Shown here piece by piece: positions 7,616 to 16,576 of a stretch of 64,000 nucleotides of DNA. A program made the position numbers and the translations under genes. Position 1 is the stretch's first letter. The number at the start of each line of letters is the position of its first letter. The notes beneath the pieces were generated by a model. The model searched no databases, was not told the DNA's origin, and saw only the letters and a program-made list of their open reading frames with translations. The DNA is from an uncultured Brachyspira sp. (GTDB lineage Bacteria; Spirochaetota; Brachyspiria; Brachyspirales; Brachyspiraceae), in contig NZ_CAJTQJ010000003.1 in NCBI RefSeq assembly GCF_910578695.1, positions 1 to 64,000 of the forward strand, read 5' to 3'.

Positions 7616-9202
7616 TTAATTGTATATCCTAAAATCCATCTCTGGGAAAATATCATCACGCCATTCTAATTTGCTTAGCCACTCTTCATTTAAATCTCTG
7701 TTTTTTATAGCATAATAAAGATCCGTAAATCTCTTTATATATATTTTTGTAGTATTAACGGCATATTCAACCATAGTACCCGTATGCATAATGAAAGCCC
7801 AGTCGCTGCTTTGAGCTAAAAGCAATTCACGGGCTGCCTGATTTAATGCCCTTTCATAAAGTCCTGTTTCATTATAATAATCATGTGCTAATTCTATCAT
7901 TCTCTCAGCCGCTTTATGCAAATGTCTGTATATCCAGCCGTTAGTACCGTTAAGCCAAACTTCTCCGTATCCATTTGCTCCCCAGCTTGACATAGAAGGC
8001 ATTGATATTTGATTAACAGGATGTCTTTCTAAATATTCTTTAGGAGTAATAGTTTCTATTGTATTTTGATCATGATGTATTTTTCTCATCAAAAATTCTA
8101 TAAACATAGGACCTTCATACCACCAATGCCCGAATAATTCAGCATCATAAGGCGATACAACTATAGGAGGCTTATCCATAACAGAAGATAAATATTCAAT
8201 CTGCTTTTCTCTGTTAAACATAAAGTTGCCCGCATGCTCTCCTGCAGCATCCATAGCCCACTGCGGATTATAAGGCTCTTTAGGGCAGTCTTTGCCTGTA
8301 ATCCTATAGTATTTGATTCCTGTATTTTTTCTAAGCCCATTGCTTTGTATAAAGTCTTTTATATATTCAAAAGGCAAATCATAACCTATATCTCTGTAGA
8401 ACTCTCTGTATCTAAAATCCCCCGGATATCCTACTTCAGCACTCCATACGCTTCTTGAACTTTCTATATCTCTTCCAAATGCCGCAACCTTGCTTTCTCT
8501 TGAACAGTATAAAGGAGCATAAACTCCATATTTAGGAACTTTATCGGCATACATTATTCCATGTGTATCTACAAAGAAATATTTTATCCCATTATTGGCA
8601 AGATGTTTTTCTAATCCCGGAAAAAATCCGCATTCTCCAAGCCATATTCCTGTAGGCTTTCTTCCCAAATGTTTTTCATGGGTTTTTACAGCCATTCTTA
8701 ATTGTGCTTCTATGGCATTAGGATATTCCTGCATAAAAGGAAAAAAACCATGAGTAGCTCCGCAGGTAATTATCTCTAAATTTCCTCTATCTAAAAAATA
8801 TCTGAAACCATTTAATATATTTTTATTATATTTATAAACAAAAATATCTCTTATCTTTTTGAATTTATCTCTATAAAATTCAGCAGTATTATGAAAGTTA
8901 GAGTCTAGTGAAGTTCTCTCGCATTCCAATTCAGAAAGTTTAATCAATTTTTCTATATAATTAACATATCTATTTTGAAGCAGCTCATTAGCAAGCATAT
9001 TCATAAGAGGAGGAGTAACACTCATTGTTATTTTAAAGTTTATGCCGTCATTAACCATACGATCATAAGCATCTAATAAAGGTATATAAGTTTCTGTTAT
9101 GGCTTCATACAACCACTCTTCTTCTAAAAAGTTTTCATGTTCAGGGTGTCTCACATAAGGTAAGTGAGCGTGCAGCACTAAAGCTAAATAGCCTTTTGAC
9201 AT
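7616..9202 (-). CDS. GH57 1,4-alpha-glucan branching enzyme
   Basis: Glycoside hydrolase family 57 enzyme that makes alpha-1,6 branches in glycogen-like glucan. The N-terminus YLALVLHAHLPYVRHPE is the family signature. The nucleophile is Glu190 in WLGECGF, and the acid/base is Asp353 in SPYDAELFGHWW. Length (528 residues) fits GH57 branching enzymes (DUF1957 C-terminal part) rather than GH57 amylases. No signal peptide, so cytoplasmic. It may work with the phosphohexomutase at 16577 and the GH13 enzyme at 53569. Single gene with its own promoter. Confidence 0.9.
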   Translation of the reverse strand: MSKGYLALVLHAHLPYVRHPEHENFLEEEWLYEAITETYIPLLDAYDRMVNDGINFKITMSVTPPLMNMLANELLQNRYVNYIEKLIKLSELECERTSLDSNFHNTAEFYRDKFKKIRDIFVYKYNKNILNGFRYFLDRGNLEIITCGATHGFFPFMQEYPNAIEAQLRMAVKTHEKHLGRKPTGIWLGECGFFPGLEKHLANNGIKYFFVDTHGIMYADKVPKYGVYAPLYCSRESKVAAFGRDIESSRSVWSAEVGYPGDFRYREFYRDIGYDLPFEYIKDFIQSNGLRKNTGIKYYRITGKDCPKEPYNPQWAMDAAGEHAGNFMFNREKQIEYLSSVMDKPPIVVSPYDAELFGHWWYEGPMFIEFLMRKIHHDQNTIETITPKEYLERHPVNQISMPSMSSWGANGYGEVWLNGTNGWIYRHLHKAAERMIELAHDYYNETGLYERALNQAARELLLAQSSDWAFIMHTGTMVEYAVNTTKIYIKRFTDLYYAIKNRDLNEEWLSKLEWRDDIFPEMDFRIYN

Positions 9203-9236
9203 AATTATTCCTTAAATTTAAAATGTTATAATAAAT

Positions 9237-9265
9237 AGTATATAAAATATAAATATTAAAATCAA
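9237..9265 (-). promoter_or_regulatory. Promoter of the GH57 gene
   Basis: Read on the reverse strand: TTGATT (9265-9260), 17-base spacer, TATACT (9242-9237). It is about 35 bases upstream of the start codon. Confidence 0.55.
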
Positions 9266-9323
9266 GACTTTCAATATAGTTATTATTAAAAAATAAAAAT
9301 TGCATCAATTATATTATATATAG

Positions 9324-9710
9324 TTAAAGACTGCTGCAATTTTTACATATTCCCGAAAATACAATATCATGCTTAAATACTTCTACATCATATTCATTTG
9401 AAACTAATTCATCTAGTTTTTTCTGATATTCCATAGGTATATCCATAAGTTTTTTGCATTTACTGCATTGGAAATGATAATGATCATTTGTTATATGGTC
9501 AAAGCGTACAGCATCATCTATTACAGATAATTTTTGTATCTCTTTTGTATCTGATAACAAATTTAAATTTCTGTACACCGTTCCCAAACTTATAGAAGGA
9601 AAGTTTGGTTTTATATAATTGTATACTTCTTCTGAAGTAGGGTGATTTTGTAATTCTCTTACCGCATTTAAAATAACCTGTTTTTGTATAGTATTTCTTC
9701 TATTATTCAT
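9324..9710 (-). CDS. Fur/PerR-family metal-responsive regulator
   Basis: Small repressor that uses a regulatory metal to sense iron or peroxide. The winged-helix half contains HPTSEEVYNYIK and the recognition helix ISLGTVYRNLNLL. The dimerisation half has RFDHITNDHYHF (metal His/Asp), then a structural zinc site made of C82xxC85 and C122xxC125. At 128 residues it is short, closer to PerR than Fur. Which one it is cannot be settled here. No oxidative-stress gene is adjacent, so its targets are elsewhere. Confidence 0.88.
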   Translation of the reverse strand: MNNRRNTIQKQVILNAVRELQNHPTSEEVYNYIKPNFPSISLGTVYRNLNLLSDTKEIQKLSVIDDAVRFDHITNDHYHFQCSKCKKLMDIPMEYQKKLDELVSNEYDVEVFKHDIVFSGICKNCSSL

Positions 9711-9830
9711 AACCTAATTTCCTTGCAGAATAATCAATAATTAATCTTATTTAGTAATACTGATATTATATATCAAATAAATTATTTATCAAGAAAAAAA
9801 TATTTCTTTATACAGATAATACAAAAAATA

Positions 9831-10373
9831 TTATAATTTGACATAATCTATAGATAAATTATTATTATTCTGTATATATGCTTTTGTTATAATTATTTTA
9901 TAAGCATCTGTTTTATGAGAATATATTTCTGCTAAAATATTGCCTTTCTCATCATCTAAAAATTGTTTTTCTAATTGTATATTATTAGATGATAAATTAT
10001 TCAAAATACTTTCTAAAAATGCATCAGCATTATTTGAGCTGTTTATTGTTATTTGATATATAGAATTATTATCAGTAAATACAGTAAGTTCAGCATCATC
10101 TTCTCTTATTTTTATATTTTTTTTTAGAATATTATTTGCTGCAAATACTCTATCAATATCAAACATCTCTGATAAGCTGTCAAAAGAAGTTTTAAAAGAA
10201 AGAGAAGCCAAAGATTTGATATCATTATTGCTGTATGATATTAAATTATAATATGTAAAAGGACTTGTTATACTTATAATTTCGTATGAGCTCATATTTT
10301 TATGAATTATATTTGCTATAACTATAAAAATAACTAAAAAACAAGCAAATACTATAAATCTAATTACTCTCAT
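9831..10373 (-). CDS. Membrane-anchored or exported protein of unknown function
   Basis: 180 residues with one hydrophobic N-terminal segment (about residues 5-24, IRFIVFACFLVIFIVIAN), either an uncleaved anchor or a signal peptide. The remainder is polar and Asn/Ser-rich, with no recognised domain. It lies 49 bases downstream of the ComFB-like gene on the same strand and may be co-transcribed. Confidence 0.65.
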   Translation of the reverse strand: MRVIRFIVFACFLVIFIVIANIIHKNMSSYEIISITSPFTYYNLISYSNNDIKSLASLSFKTSFDSLSEMFDIDRVFAANNILKKNIKIREDDAELTVFTDNNSIYQITINSSNNADAFLESILNNLSSNNIQLEKQFLDDEKGNILAEIYSHKTDAYKIIITKAYIQNNNNLSIDYVKL

Positions 10374-10422
10374 CAGCTTCTCTTAAAACAAATAATGCAT
10401 ATAAATAGTAATAATATTATAA

Positions 10423-11097
10423 TCAGCTAGGTATATTATGATTTTCTATAAGTAATATATCATTAACTTCCTCTATAGAAAATAAAGGAATATCTCCTGC
10501 ATTATAGTATATAGGTTTTAATTTAAATGATAATACGCTTTCATACTGCATATATTTTTCAGATTCTATAATCATATTTAATTTTACTTCTATATCTTCA
10601 TTTGAATCCGTTTTTTTAGGCATAAAGCAAAACATAAACTTTCCGGGAACATTGCTTGATACTATGGCTGGATTAGGGAAATTAACCCCATATCCCTGAA
10701 GTATATTTCCCTCAGAAAATATATAAACCAAAGCACTGTCCACCTTATCAAAATTATTAGAAGATGTTATATTGCCCATTATACTTGGATAATTTAAATA
10801 ATATCCGCTTTCATCAATAAAAGGAATTGATTCTAATAATGTATTTTCTTTTCTTCTAGTTACTATTTCGCAGGCATCTGCTATAATACTTAATAATTCT
10901 GTATTGCTTTGTATAGGATCTTTATTATAACTATGAAGAACACCCCTAGCACTTGTAACATATTTAGGCTGAACTCTATTTAATGTATATGCTATTATAT
11001 CCATACGCATATTTGTATTGACAGGAATATTTTTTTCTTTCAAATATGAATCTGCTAGTTTGGCAACTTTTTGCTCCATAAGGTTTACTAAATACAT
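10423..11097 (-). CDS. ComFB-like domain protein
   Basis: The N-terminal ~85 residues resemble the late-competence ComFB family: an N-L-M-E-x-x-V helix followed by MRMDIIAYTLNRVQPKYVTSARG, matching the family's D-I-x-A-x-x-LNR-x-x-P-x-Y-V core. The Cys residues some ComFB proteins carry are absent. The C-terminal ~130 residues are unassigned. I prefer the ATG at 11097, since AGGAG just upstream would sit too close to the in-frame ATG at 11103. Function is not established; some ComFB proteins bind cyclic di-nucleotides or act in motility and competence. Confidence 0.6.
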   Translation of the reverse strand: MYLVNLMEQKVAKLADSYLKEKNIPVNTNMRMDIIAYTLNRVQPKYVTSARGVLHSYNKDPIQSNTELLSIIADACEIVTRRKENTLLESIPFIDESGYYLNYPSIMGNITSSNNFDKVDSALVYIFSEGNILQGYGVNFPNPAIVSSNVPGKFMFCFMPKKTDSNEDIEVKLNMIIESEKYMQYESVLSFKLKPIYYNAGDIPLFSIEEVNDILLIENHNIPS

Positions 11098-11198
11098 AAG
11101 CATTCTCCTACAAATAATAATTTATTATACGAAATAAACTGTTATTTGTCAAAGATAATTTTATTAATAATTATAATTATTTATTATTGTAAATAAAA

Positions 11199-12218
11199 TT
11201 ATTTTGTTATTGTAAATAAAAATAATTCAAAATGAGCTTTGAAAATATTATTAGGAGTAGTTACGCTTAATGTATTTAAATATGATATTTTTGACATTAT
11301 ATTAACAATCTCTTCTATGCTGAACAGCTTTAATGAAGTTTTTTTCTTTTTTAGTATAAACTCAGGTATTTTTGTTATTTTACTTATTTCATTTAAAGTA
11401 GTCTGAGGCGTAAATATTTTCATATAGTATACAGCAAGAAAATTATTCATCATCAATGCCAAAGAAGAAGAAGCATCTTGATTTAATCTGTTCATTATAC
11501 TAAAGCATTTTTTTCTATCTCTTTCAAAAACAGCATCTAAAAAATCAAAAATATTTCTATTTTTTGATACATAAGTAAAATCAATTATATCTTCTACATT
11601 TAGATATTCTTTATCATTATAGCTGCATATTTTAGAAAGCTCCGAATAAATAGAGTCATAATCTAAATTTATATTATTAATTAAATATTCTATAGCCTCA
11701 GAAGATATTTTTTTTCCCTGTTTAATAATATAGGCATTAATTAATCCTCTAAAGTCCTTTTCATCTGGAAGAGGAAAATCTATGAAATACAAATTATTAA
11801 TATTCTTTTTCTTTGAAAAATATTTATATACAGGATCATCTTCTAAAGAATTATCTGTTTCAAGTATAACTACAGCAGTTTTTGAAGGATTTGAGCAGTA
11901 CTCCAAGAAATCCTCATTAAAATTATTATATTTATAAATTACAATAAGCCTTAATTTAGAGCCAAAAGGAGGAGTATCAGCCGCTTCTAAAGGAGTAAAG
12001 CCTACAGCATCATTTTTATCATAAAAAACACTGTAATTCATTTCGCTGTCGCCTTCGTCTGAAAACATATATGAATGCATAGCTGCTATAAATGCTTTTT
12101 TAAAAAGTCTTTCTTTTCCTGTCAGTATATAAACGCAATGTTTAAAAGGCTCTTTTATATAATTATCTTTGATTTTTTGAAATTCAATCTCTGTTTTTAC
12201 TGAAACTTTATTTAACAT
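11199..12218 (-). CDS. holA: DNA polymerase III subunit delta
   Basis: Clamp-loader subunit that opens the beta clamp during DNA replication. The 339-residue protein has the HolA layout: N-terminal part with VYILTGKERLFKKAF, the central FIDFPLPDEKDFRGLINAYI region, then KKISSEAIEYLINNINLDYDSIYSELSKI and the C-terminal collar region. It lacks the ATP motifs of the motor subunits, as expected for delta. It is 26 bases downstream of the HIRAN gene on the same strand, suggesting an operon. Confidence 0.88.
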   Translation of the reverse strand: MLNKVSVKTEIEFQKIKDNYIKEPFKHCVYILTGKERLFKKAFIAAMHSYMFSDEGDSEMNYSVFYDKNDAVGFTPLEAADTPPFGSKLRLIVIYKYNNFNEDFLEYCSNPSKTAVVILETDNSLEDDPVYKYFSKKKNINNLYFIDFPLPDEKDFRGLINAYIIKQGKKISSEAIEYLINNINLDYDSIYSELSKICSYNDKEYLNVEDIIDFTYVSKNRNIFDFLDAVFERDRKKCFSIMNRLNQDASSSLALMMNNFLAVYYMKIFTPQTTLNEISKITKIPEFILKKKKTSLKLFSIEEIVNIMSKISYLNTLSVTTPNNIFKAHFELFLFTITK

Positions 12219-12244
12219 ATATTTATTTACAGCTAAATTATAAA

Positions 12245-12667
12245 TTACATAGCTTTTTTATTTTTTTTATCTATATCTATAAATAGTCTTATCTCTATTT
12301 TACATTCATCAGAAGCGTCTAATTTTACATTTTTTATTCTGGCATATACTCTATTTCTTTTATCCTCTAATTTATATGATATAAGCGGAGAAATAATACT
12401 TGGAACATATCCTAATCTAAAATCAAAACTTCTGTCATAAATGGCTATGGCAAATCTGTCATAAGGATTTGTTATATCTCTAAGCAGATTAATAGGCTCA
12501 TTTTTTAATAATAAATCTATAATATCTTTTCCATTATTATATTTATATCCTGCAACAAAAAAATCTATATAATATCTTTTTGTTTTATAATTTCTGTTTA
12601 TAATAATTCTTTTAAAACTTTCTTCATGATTAATTAAACAAGTGATATGCTCTGTATTTTTATTCAT
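12245..12667 (-). CDS. HIRAN-domain protein
   Basis: 140 residues, nearly all one HIRAN domain (about 30-135): FFVAGYKYNNG, then NPYDRFAIAIYDRSFDFRLGYVPS, the conserved NP-x-D-x-x-A-I and LGYVP features. HIRAN domains bind 3' DNA ends or damaged DNA, usually fused to helicases; here it stands alone. It is first in a probable operon with holA, consistent with a DNA repair or replication role (inference). Confidence 0.8.
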   Translation of the reverse strand: MNKNTEHITCLINHEESFKRIIINRNYKTKRYYIDFFVAGYKYNNGKDIIDLLLKNEPINLLRDITNPYDRFAIAIYDRSFDFRLGYVPSIISPLISYKLEDKRNRVYARIKNVKLDASDECKIEIRLFIDIDKKNKKAM

Positions 12668-12920
12668 AAAACATAATATTTACCTTAATTTTTTTTAATG
12701 CATATCTCTGAATTTTACTTTAATTCAAATTTTTTGTCAATCATTTATAATATAAAACAAAAAAATATTTATAATATATATTATTTATATAATATGTATT
12801 ATATATTAAATTTTAATACATATATATCCGAGTTTATATATAATTGCACTCTTGTTTCTAGTTGTTTTTATTAATAAAAATTATATAATTAAATTATAAT
12901 TTTATGCTAGGAGAACATAA

Positions 12921-13433
12921 ATGAGATTTTATAAATATACTGCATTAATCTTTGTTTTATTAGCAGTGTTTTCATGCAGAAAAACCAACCTTACAATAAC
13001 AGAGCCAGGTCCTGACTTCTTTTTGGGAAAAATGAAAAATGGTAATTGGACTGGTGTTAAAGTAGATGGAGATAAATTAACAATTAATGGAAAAAATTAC
13101 ACATTTGAAAATCCTATATTAGGAGTAGGCGGAGTATATAATGATGGTAAAGGCGGATATCTTCTAACAGTACCTTTTGGAGATAGTTTAGGAACTGTAG
13201 AAGCTACAGAGGAAGGCAAAAAAGCTATTAATGAAATATTGGACATAATAGGAGAGGAAAATGCATTAGCAGCTGTTAATGGAGTAATAGATATTAAAGA
13301 TCCTAATAATATTAATGTTGATGAAATAGTACGCAATGTAGATGTTACCGAAGAAGATAAAAAAAAGATAGAAGATATAATTAATAGAATAAACGGCAAA
13401 AATCATTTTAAAAATCCTGAGAAATACTCCTAA
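12921..13433 (+). CDS. Lipoprotein of unknown function
   Basis: 170 residues. Lipoprotein signal MRFYKYTALIFVLLAVFSC, with the lipidated Cys at residue 19. The mature chain has a Gly-rich beta-like section (residues 35-75) and an acidic helical C-terminus (VDVTEEDKKKIEDIINRING). No family recognised. AGGAG lies 7 bases before the ATG. It is the first gene of a surface cluster, 32 bases before a beta-barrel gene. Confidence 0.75.
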   Translation: MRFYKYTALIFVLLAVFSCRKTNLTITEPGPDFFLGKMKNGNWTGVKVDGDKLTINGKNYTFENPILGVGGVYNDGKGGYLLTVPFGDSLGTVEATEEGKKAINEILDIIGEENALAAVNGVIDIKDPNNINVDEIVRNVDVTEEDKKKIEDIINRINGKNHFKNPEKYS

Positions 13434-13465
13434 ACCATAATAAAATATAATAGGTTAATAAAATT

Positions 13466-14380
13466 ATGAGAAAAATCCTTACAGCTATTATAGTATTTAA
13501 TATATCATTTATTAGTTTATATGCTGCCTCGCAATCAGATACTAATACTTATAGCTGGATTAAAGGCAGGCAAGTTATAAGTGTAAATCTAAATTCGGGA
13601 TATGCGGGATTATTTCCTCCTATGATAAATACAGTATTAAATAATTATGAAACACTTATAGGATTAACAGGGTTAAATTTAGGCGAAGCTTCAAAATTTA
13701 TTGATGCTGTAAATTTTAAAGGAAGTTTTTGGTACATACCGAATATATCATATACATTATTGCTTCATTCAAGAATAGGTATTGAATTAGGATTCGGCGT
13801 TCAGGCTATGTCTTTCAATTTTACTATACCAAAAGAAAAGGCTTCTGAAATAATTGATTCTAATATTTCAGGAGGAAGTTTAGGCAATGTAGGGGGAGTA
13901 GTTTCTGCTGATACAATATTAAAAAACTCTATGATATTTATTCCCATAACAATAGGAATAAAATTTTACGGAGGAAAAAAGAAACAGGTGATTAATACTT
14001 TCAGATTTGGAGTAGAGGCATTGATATCAGATGTAGAAACATATAATGGTGCTACAGGATTAAAAACTCAAAGGCATACTGTTGATACAGGATTATATAT
14101 TTCTTATGAGCTTGGCTGGAGCATAGAATTATTTCCTAATAAAGAATGGGCTGTTAAACCTTATATAGATATATCATTATTTGAGTTAGGATATTATATG
14201 CGTTCAGGGCTTCCGGGAGTTTATGAAGATATGAGAGAAGGAATAAATTTCTTCGGAGGCGGATTAATAGATTTAACTGCCAGCATACCTGCTTGGAATT
14301 CTTTTCCTTCTTGGGTTAATATTGTTTCTGCTATAAGAATTGCTATATTTCCAAGAATAGGCTTTAGTATTAGATTTTAG
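13466..14380 (+). CDS. Predicted outer-membrane beta-barrel protein
   Basis: 304 residues with a cleavable signal peptide (to about residue 21, SLYAA). The mature part alternates short amphipathic strands with loops and ends in IGFSIRF, a C-terminal Phe typical of Bam-inserted barrels. Gly/aromatic-rich strands such as RIGIELGFGVQAMSF support this. It is followed 15 bases later by another barrel gene. Brachyspira variable surface proteins are a possible relation, but I cannot confirm homology. Confidence 0.7.
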   Translation: MRKILTAIIVFNISFISLYAASQSDTNTYSWIKGRQVISVNLNSGYAGLFPPMINTVLNNYETLIGLTGLNLGEASKFIDAVNFKGSFWYIPNISYTLLLHSRIGIELGFGVQAMSFNFTIPKEKASEIIDSNISGGSLGNVGGVVSADTILKNSMIFIPITIGIKFYGGKKKQVINTFRFGVEALISDVETYNGATGLKTQRHTVDTGLYISYELGWSIELFPNKEWAVKPYIDISLFELGYYMRSGLPGVYEDMREGINFFGGGLIDLTASIPAWNSFPSWVNIVSAIRIAIFPRIGFSIRF

Positions 14381-14394
14381 CGGAGTATAAATAT

Positions 14395-15084
14395 ATGAAA
14401 AAGAATATACAAATAGTTTTATTTTTATTTATACTTGCCAATAGTATTTTTGCTTCTGAATCTTCAGTAATTTCAGCAAGTAATGAAAATGGTATAAAGT
14501 CGCATAGACATTCAATAGGAATAAATTTCGGCAGTACTATTTTTTATATGCTCGCAGCACCTTCAGTTGTTAATCTTTTGCTTCCGAGTGATGATCCTAA
14601 TAATCTCAAGCTTCAAGGTAATTTCGCACTGGATATAACATATACATATAGATTTGCAGAAAAAATGGAAGTTAATGCTGATGCAGGATTTTATGCTATG
14701 AAAACTTATTATAGTAATACAAAAACTCTTTATAATGGAAATGTATACGGACTTGGTTTTTCTGCAGGAATAAGGTTTTATTTTAATAATAAAAACAGAG
14801 CATCAGGATTTTTCTTAATGCCTAAAGTAGGAACAACATTATTTATGACTCACGGAAAAGAATATAAAAAAGATGATTCATCGTATACTGATAGAAATAG
14901 TAATATATGGGATTTTTATGTATCAGGAGAGATGGGCTTTAGAATAGATTTATCGAGAGGTTTAGGAGTTAATAGCGGTGTTCGTCCTTTTTTGGATATA
15001 TCAATACTTGATATGGGTTTTTCATACAAAACTATATTAAGATTTGTGCCTATTCCAAGATTGGCAATAGGAATACTATTTTGA
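14395..15084 (+). CDS. Predicted outer-membrane beta-barrel protein
   Basis: 229 residues. The signal peptide (MKKNIQIVLFLFILANSIFA) is followed by repeated amphipathic strands (for example ADAGFYAMKTYY and GLGFSAGIRFYF) and a terminal RLAIGILF ending in Phe. The pattern fits a small 8-10-strand barrel. Part of the cluster 12921-16435. Ligand or pore role unknown. Confidence 0.7.
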   Translation: MKKNIQIVLFLFILANSIFASESSVISASNENGIKSHRHSIGINFGSTIFYMLAAPSVVNLLLPSDDPNNLKLQGNFALDITYTYRFAEKMEVNADAGFYAMKTYYSNTKTLYNGNVYGLGFSAGIRFYFNNKNRASGFFLMPKVGTTLFMTHGKEYKKDDSSYTDRNSNIWDFYVSGEMGFRIDLSRGLGVNSGVRPFLDISILDMGFSYKTILRFVPIPRLAIGILF

Positions 15085-15086
15085 TA

Positions 15087-15122
15087 ATTTTATGGTGTTT
15101 ATGGTGATTTTATGGTGTTTAT
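15087..15122 (+). repeat. Short tandem direct repeat before a barrel gene
   Basis: ATTTTATGGTGTTTAT occurs at 15087-15102 and again at 15107-15122. It fills the gap between two barrel genes and overlaps the expected ribosome-site region of the next start codon (ATG 15126), where only a weak GGTG is seen. Confidence 0.8.
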
Positions 15123-15125
15123 AAT

Positions 15126-15785
15126 ATGATAAAAAAATTTTTTATTAGCTGTTTAATTATTGTGTCTTTCAGCAATATACTTACTGCTATTGATATAGGT
15201 GTATATTTAGCTCCTAAATTTTTATTTGAAATAGAAGATTCGGGAATAAAAAAACAAAACAGCAGTAAAAAAAATATTCAAAACTTATATGTCGGAGGAG
15301 GAATCGCTTTAGGGTATAATTTTGATATATTTCATAAATACAGCACTGTGAGAGTTGAATTTGAATATTTATATAGGAACCCTATACCTGAGAATGTATA
15401 TATAAATAAAGTACAATCTATGCAGTCTCATAGTTTTTTGATAGGGGCATATTATGATTATTATTTTTGGTATACAGATTATGATAATGAGTATTCTGCT
15501 AGAAGCAAAATTAATAATGGAAAAAGACCTTTAATGTCTGTTTATGCAGGAATTTTAATCGGCGGAGCTCTAAATACATATATATTAAATACGGTTTATG
15601 AATACGGAGGTATTTTTAAGACCAGCACCTATTATAATAAAGGACAATTTCTTTATGGGTTTGGAATTGGATTAGGATTTCATATAACCCCATTATTAAG
15701 TTTAGATTTAGGATATAGATTGCTGCTTAGTGAAAAAACACAATACAATAATGATATTACAGCTTCTTTAAGGTTCAATTTTTAG
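15126..15785 (+). CDS. Predicted outer-membrane beta-barrel protein
   Basis: 219 residues with a signal peptide ending near LTA(21). The mature start DIGVYLAPKFLFEIED resembles that of the next gene (EGLYITPKFIFSHDG). Both proteins also share GGGIALGYNF/GGGFSLGYNI and the strand VRVEFEYLYRN/VRFEFEYMGRN. They are therefore paralogues, probably from tandem duplication. The C-terminus is ITASLRFNF, ending in Phe. Weak ribosome site; see the short repeat just upstream. Confidence 0.75.
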   Translation: MIKKFFISCLIIVSFSNILTAIDIGVYLAPKFLFEIEDSGIKKQNSSKKNIQNLYVGGGIALGYNFDIFHKYSTVRVEFEYLYRNPIPENVYINKVQSMQSHSFLIGAYYDYYFWYTDYDNEYSARSKINNGKRPLMSVYAGILIGGALNTYILNTVYEYGGIFKTSTYYNKGQFLYGFGIGLGFHITPLLSLDLGYRLLLSEKTQYNNDITASLRFNF

Positions 15786-15796
15786 GGGTATATTAG

Positions 15797-16435
15797 ATGA
15801 AAAGATATTATATAATTATATTTATGTTTATAATAATATTAAATAGTACGCAGAAACTATTTTCATATATTCCAGAAGGCTTATATATCACGCCTAAATT
15901 TATATTCTCGCATGACGGAAATTATTATTATATTAAGGATAACGGAAAGAAAGGATATTTCAATTATTTAGGAGGAGGGTTTTCATTAGGATATAATATA
16001 CCTACTATAAATAAATCCTCGCCTGTAAGATTTGAATTTGAATATATGGGAAGAAATATAATAGAGATGACAAATGATATAAAAATGCATACTATATTAG
16101 GTTCTGTATATTTTGATATTAACTTTTTCCTTATAAAAGAAAGATTAACAGATGAAAGCTATAAACAAACTTTGATTGATAAATACCCTCCTTTTACTAT
16201 TTTTTTAGGTTTTTCTATAGGAGCTAAATTAAAGGATAGTTTTTTAGCTGAATATGATGAAGCAAAACATAGAATATCAGTAAATACATTAGTTTTCGGA
16301 TTCAGCGGAGGAATGGCTTTTAATGTTCTTCCATTTATGTCTATTGATTTAGCATACAGATATTTATTAGATACAAAAGCAGAAGGCTATCACGAGGCTT
16401 TGCTTGGAGTAAGGTTTAAAGTTCCTAAATTATAA
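15797..16435 (+). CDS. Predicted outer-membrane beta-barrel protein, paralogue of preceding gene
   Basis: 212 residues, clearly homologous to the protein at 15126-15785 through shared blocks (YLGGGFSLGYNI, VRFEFEYMGRN, FNVLPFMSIDLAYRYLLD). N-terminal hydrophobic signal. The C-terminus LLGVRFKVPKL lacks the terminal Phe seen in its neighbours. Last gene of the cluster; no terminator was recognised after it. Confidence 0.72.
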   Translation: MKRYYIIIFMFIIILNSTQKLFSYIPEGLYITPKFIFSHDGNYYYIKDNGKKGYFNYLGGGFSLGYNIPTINKSSPVRFEFEYMGRNIIEMTNDIKMHTILGSVYFDINFFLIKERLTDESYKQTLIDKYPPFTIFLGFSIGAKLKDSFLAEYDEAKHRISVNTLVFGFSGGMAFNVLPFMSIDLAYRYLLDTKAEGYHEALLGVRFKVPKL

Positions 16436-16517
16436 ATTTCTTAAATTTAAAAGAATATATTATCTTGATTAAATTAGAAAAAATATATTAAAGAATTTAT
16501 AATTAATATATTTTTAC

Positions 16518-16546
16518 TTGATTATATGACTTTTGTATATTATAAT
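16518..16546 (+). promoter_or_regulatory. Promoter of the phosphohexomutase gene
   Basis: TTGATT (16518-16523), 17-base spacer, TATAAT (16541-16546). Its position rules out translation starts before about 16553. Confidence 0.7.
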
Positions 16547-16576
16547 TTATATATAGAAATAAATAGGGGTGAATAT

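Noticed and set aside
9711..9790. PerR/Fur box upstream of the Fur-family gene
   Set aside because: Some TTATTTAGTAAT-like sequence is present, but it does not form a convincing inverted repeat in such AT-rich DNA.
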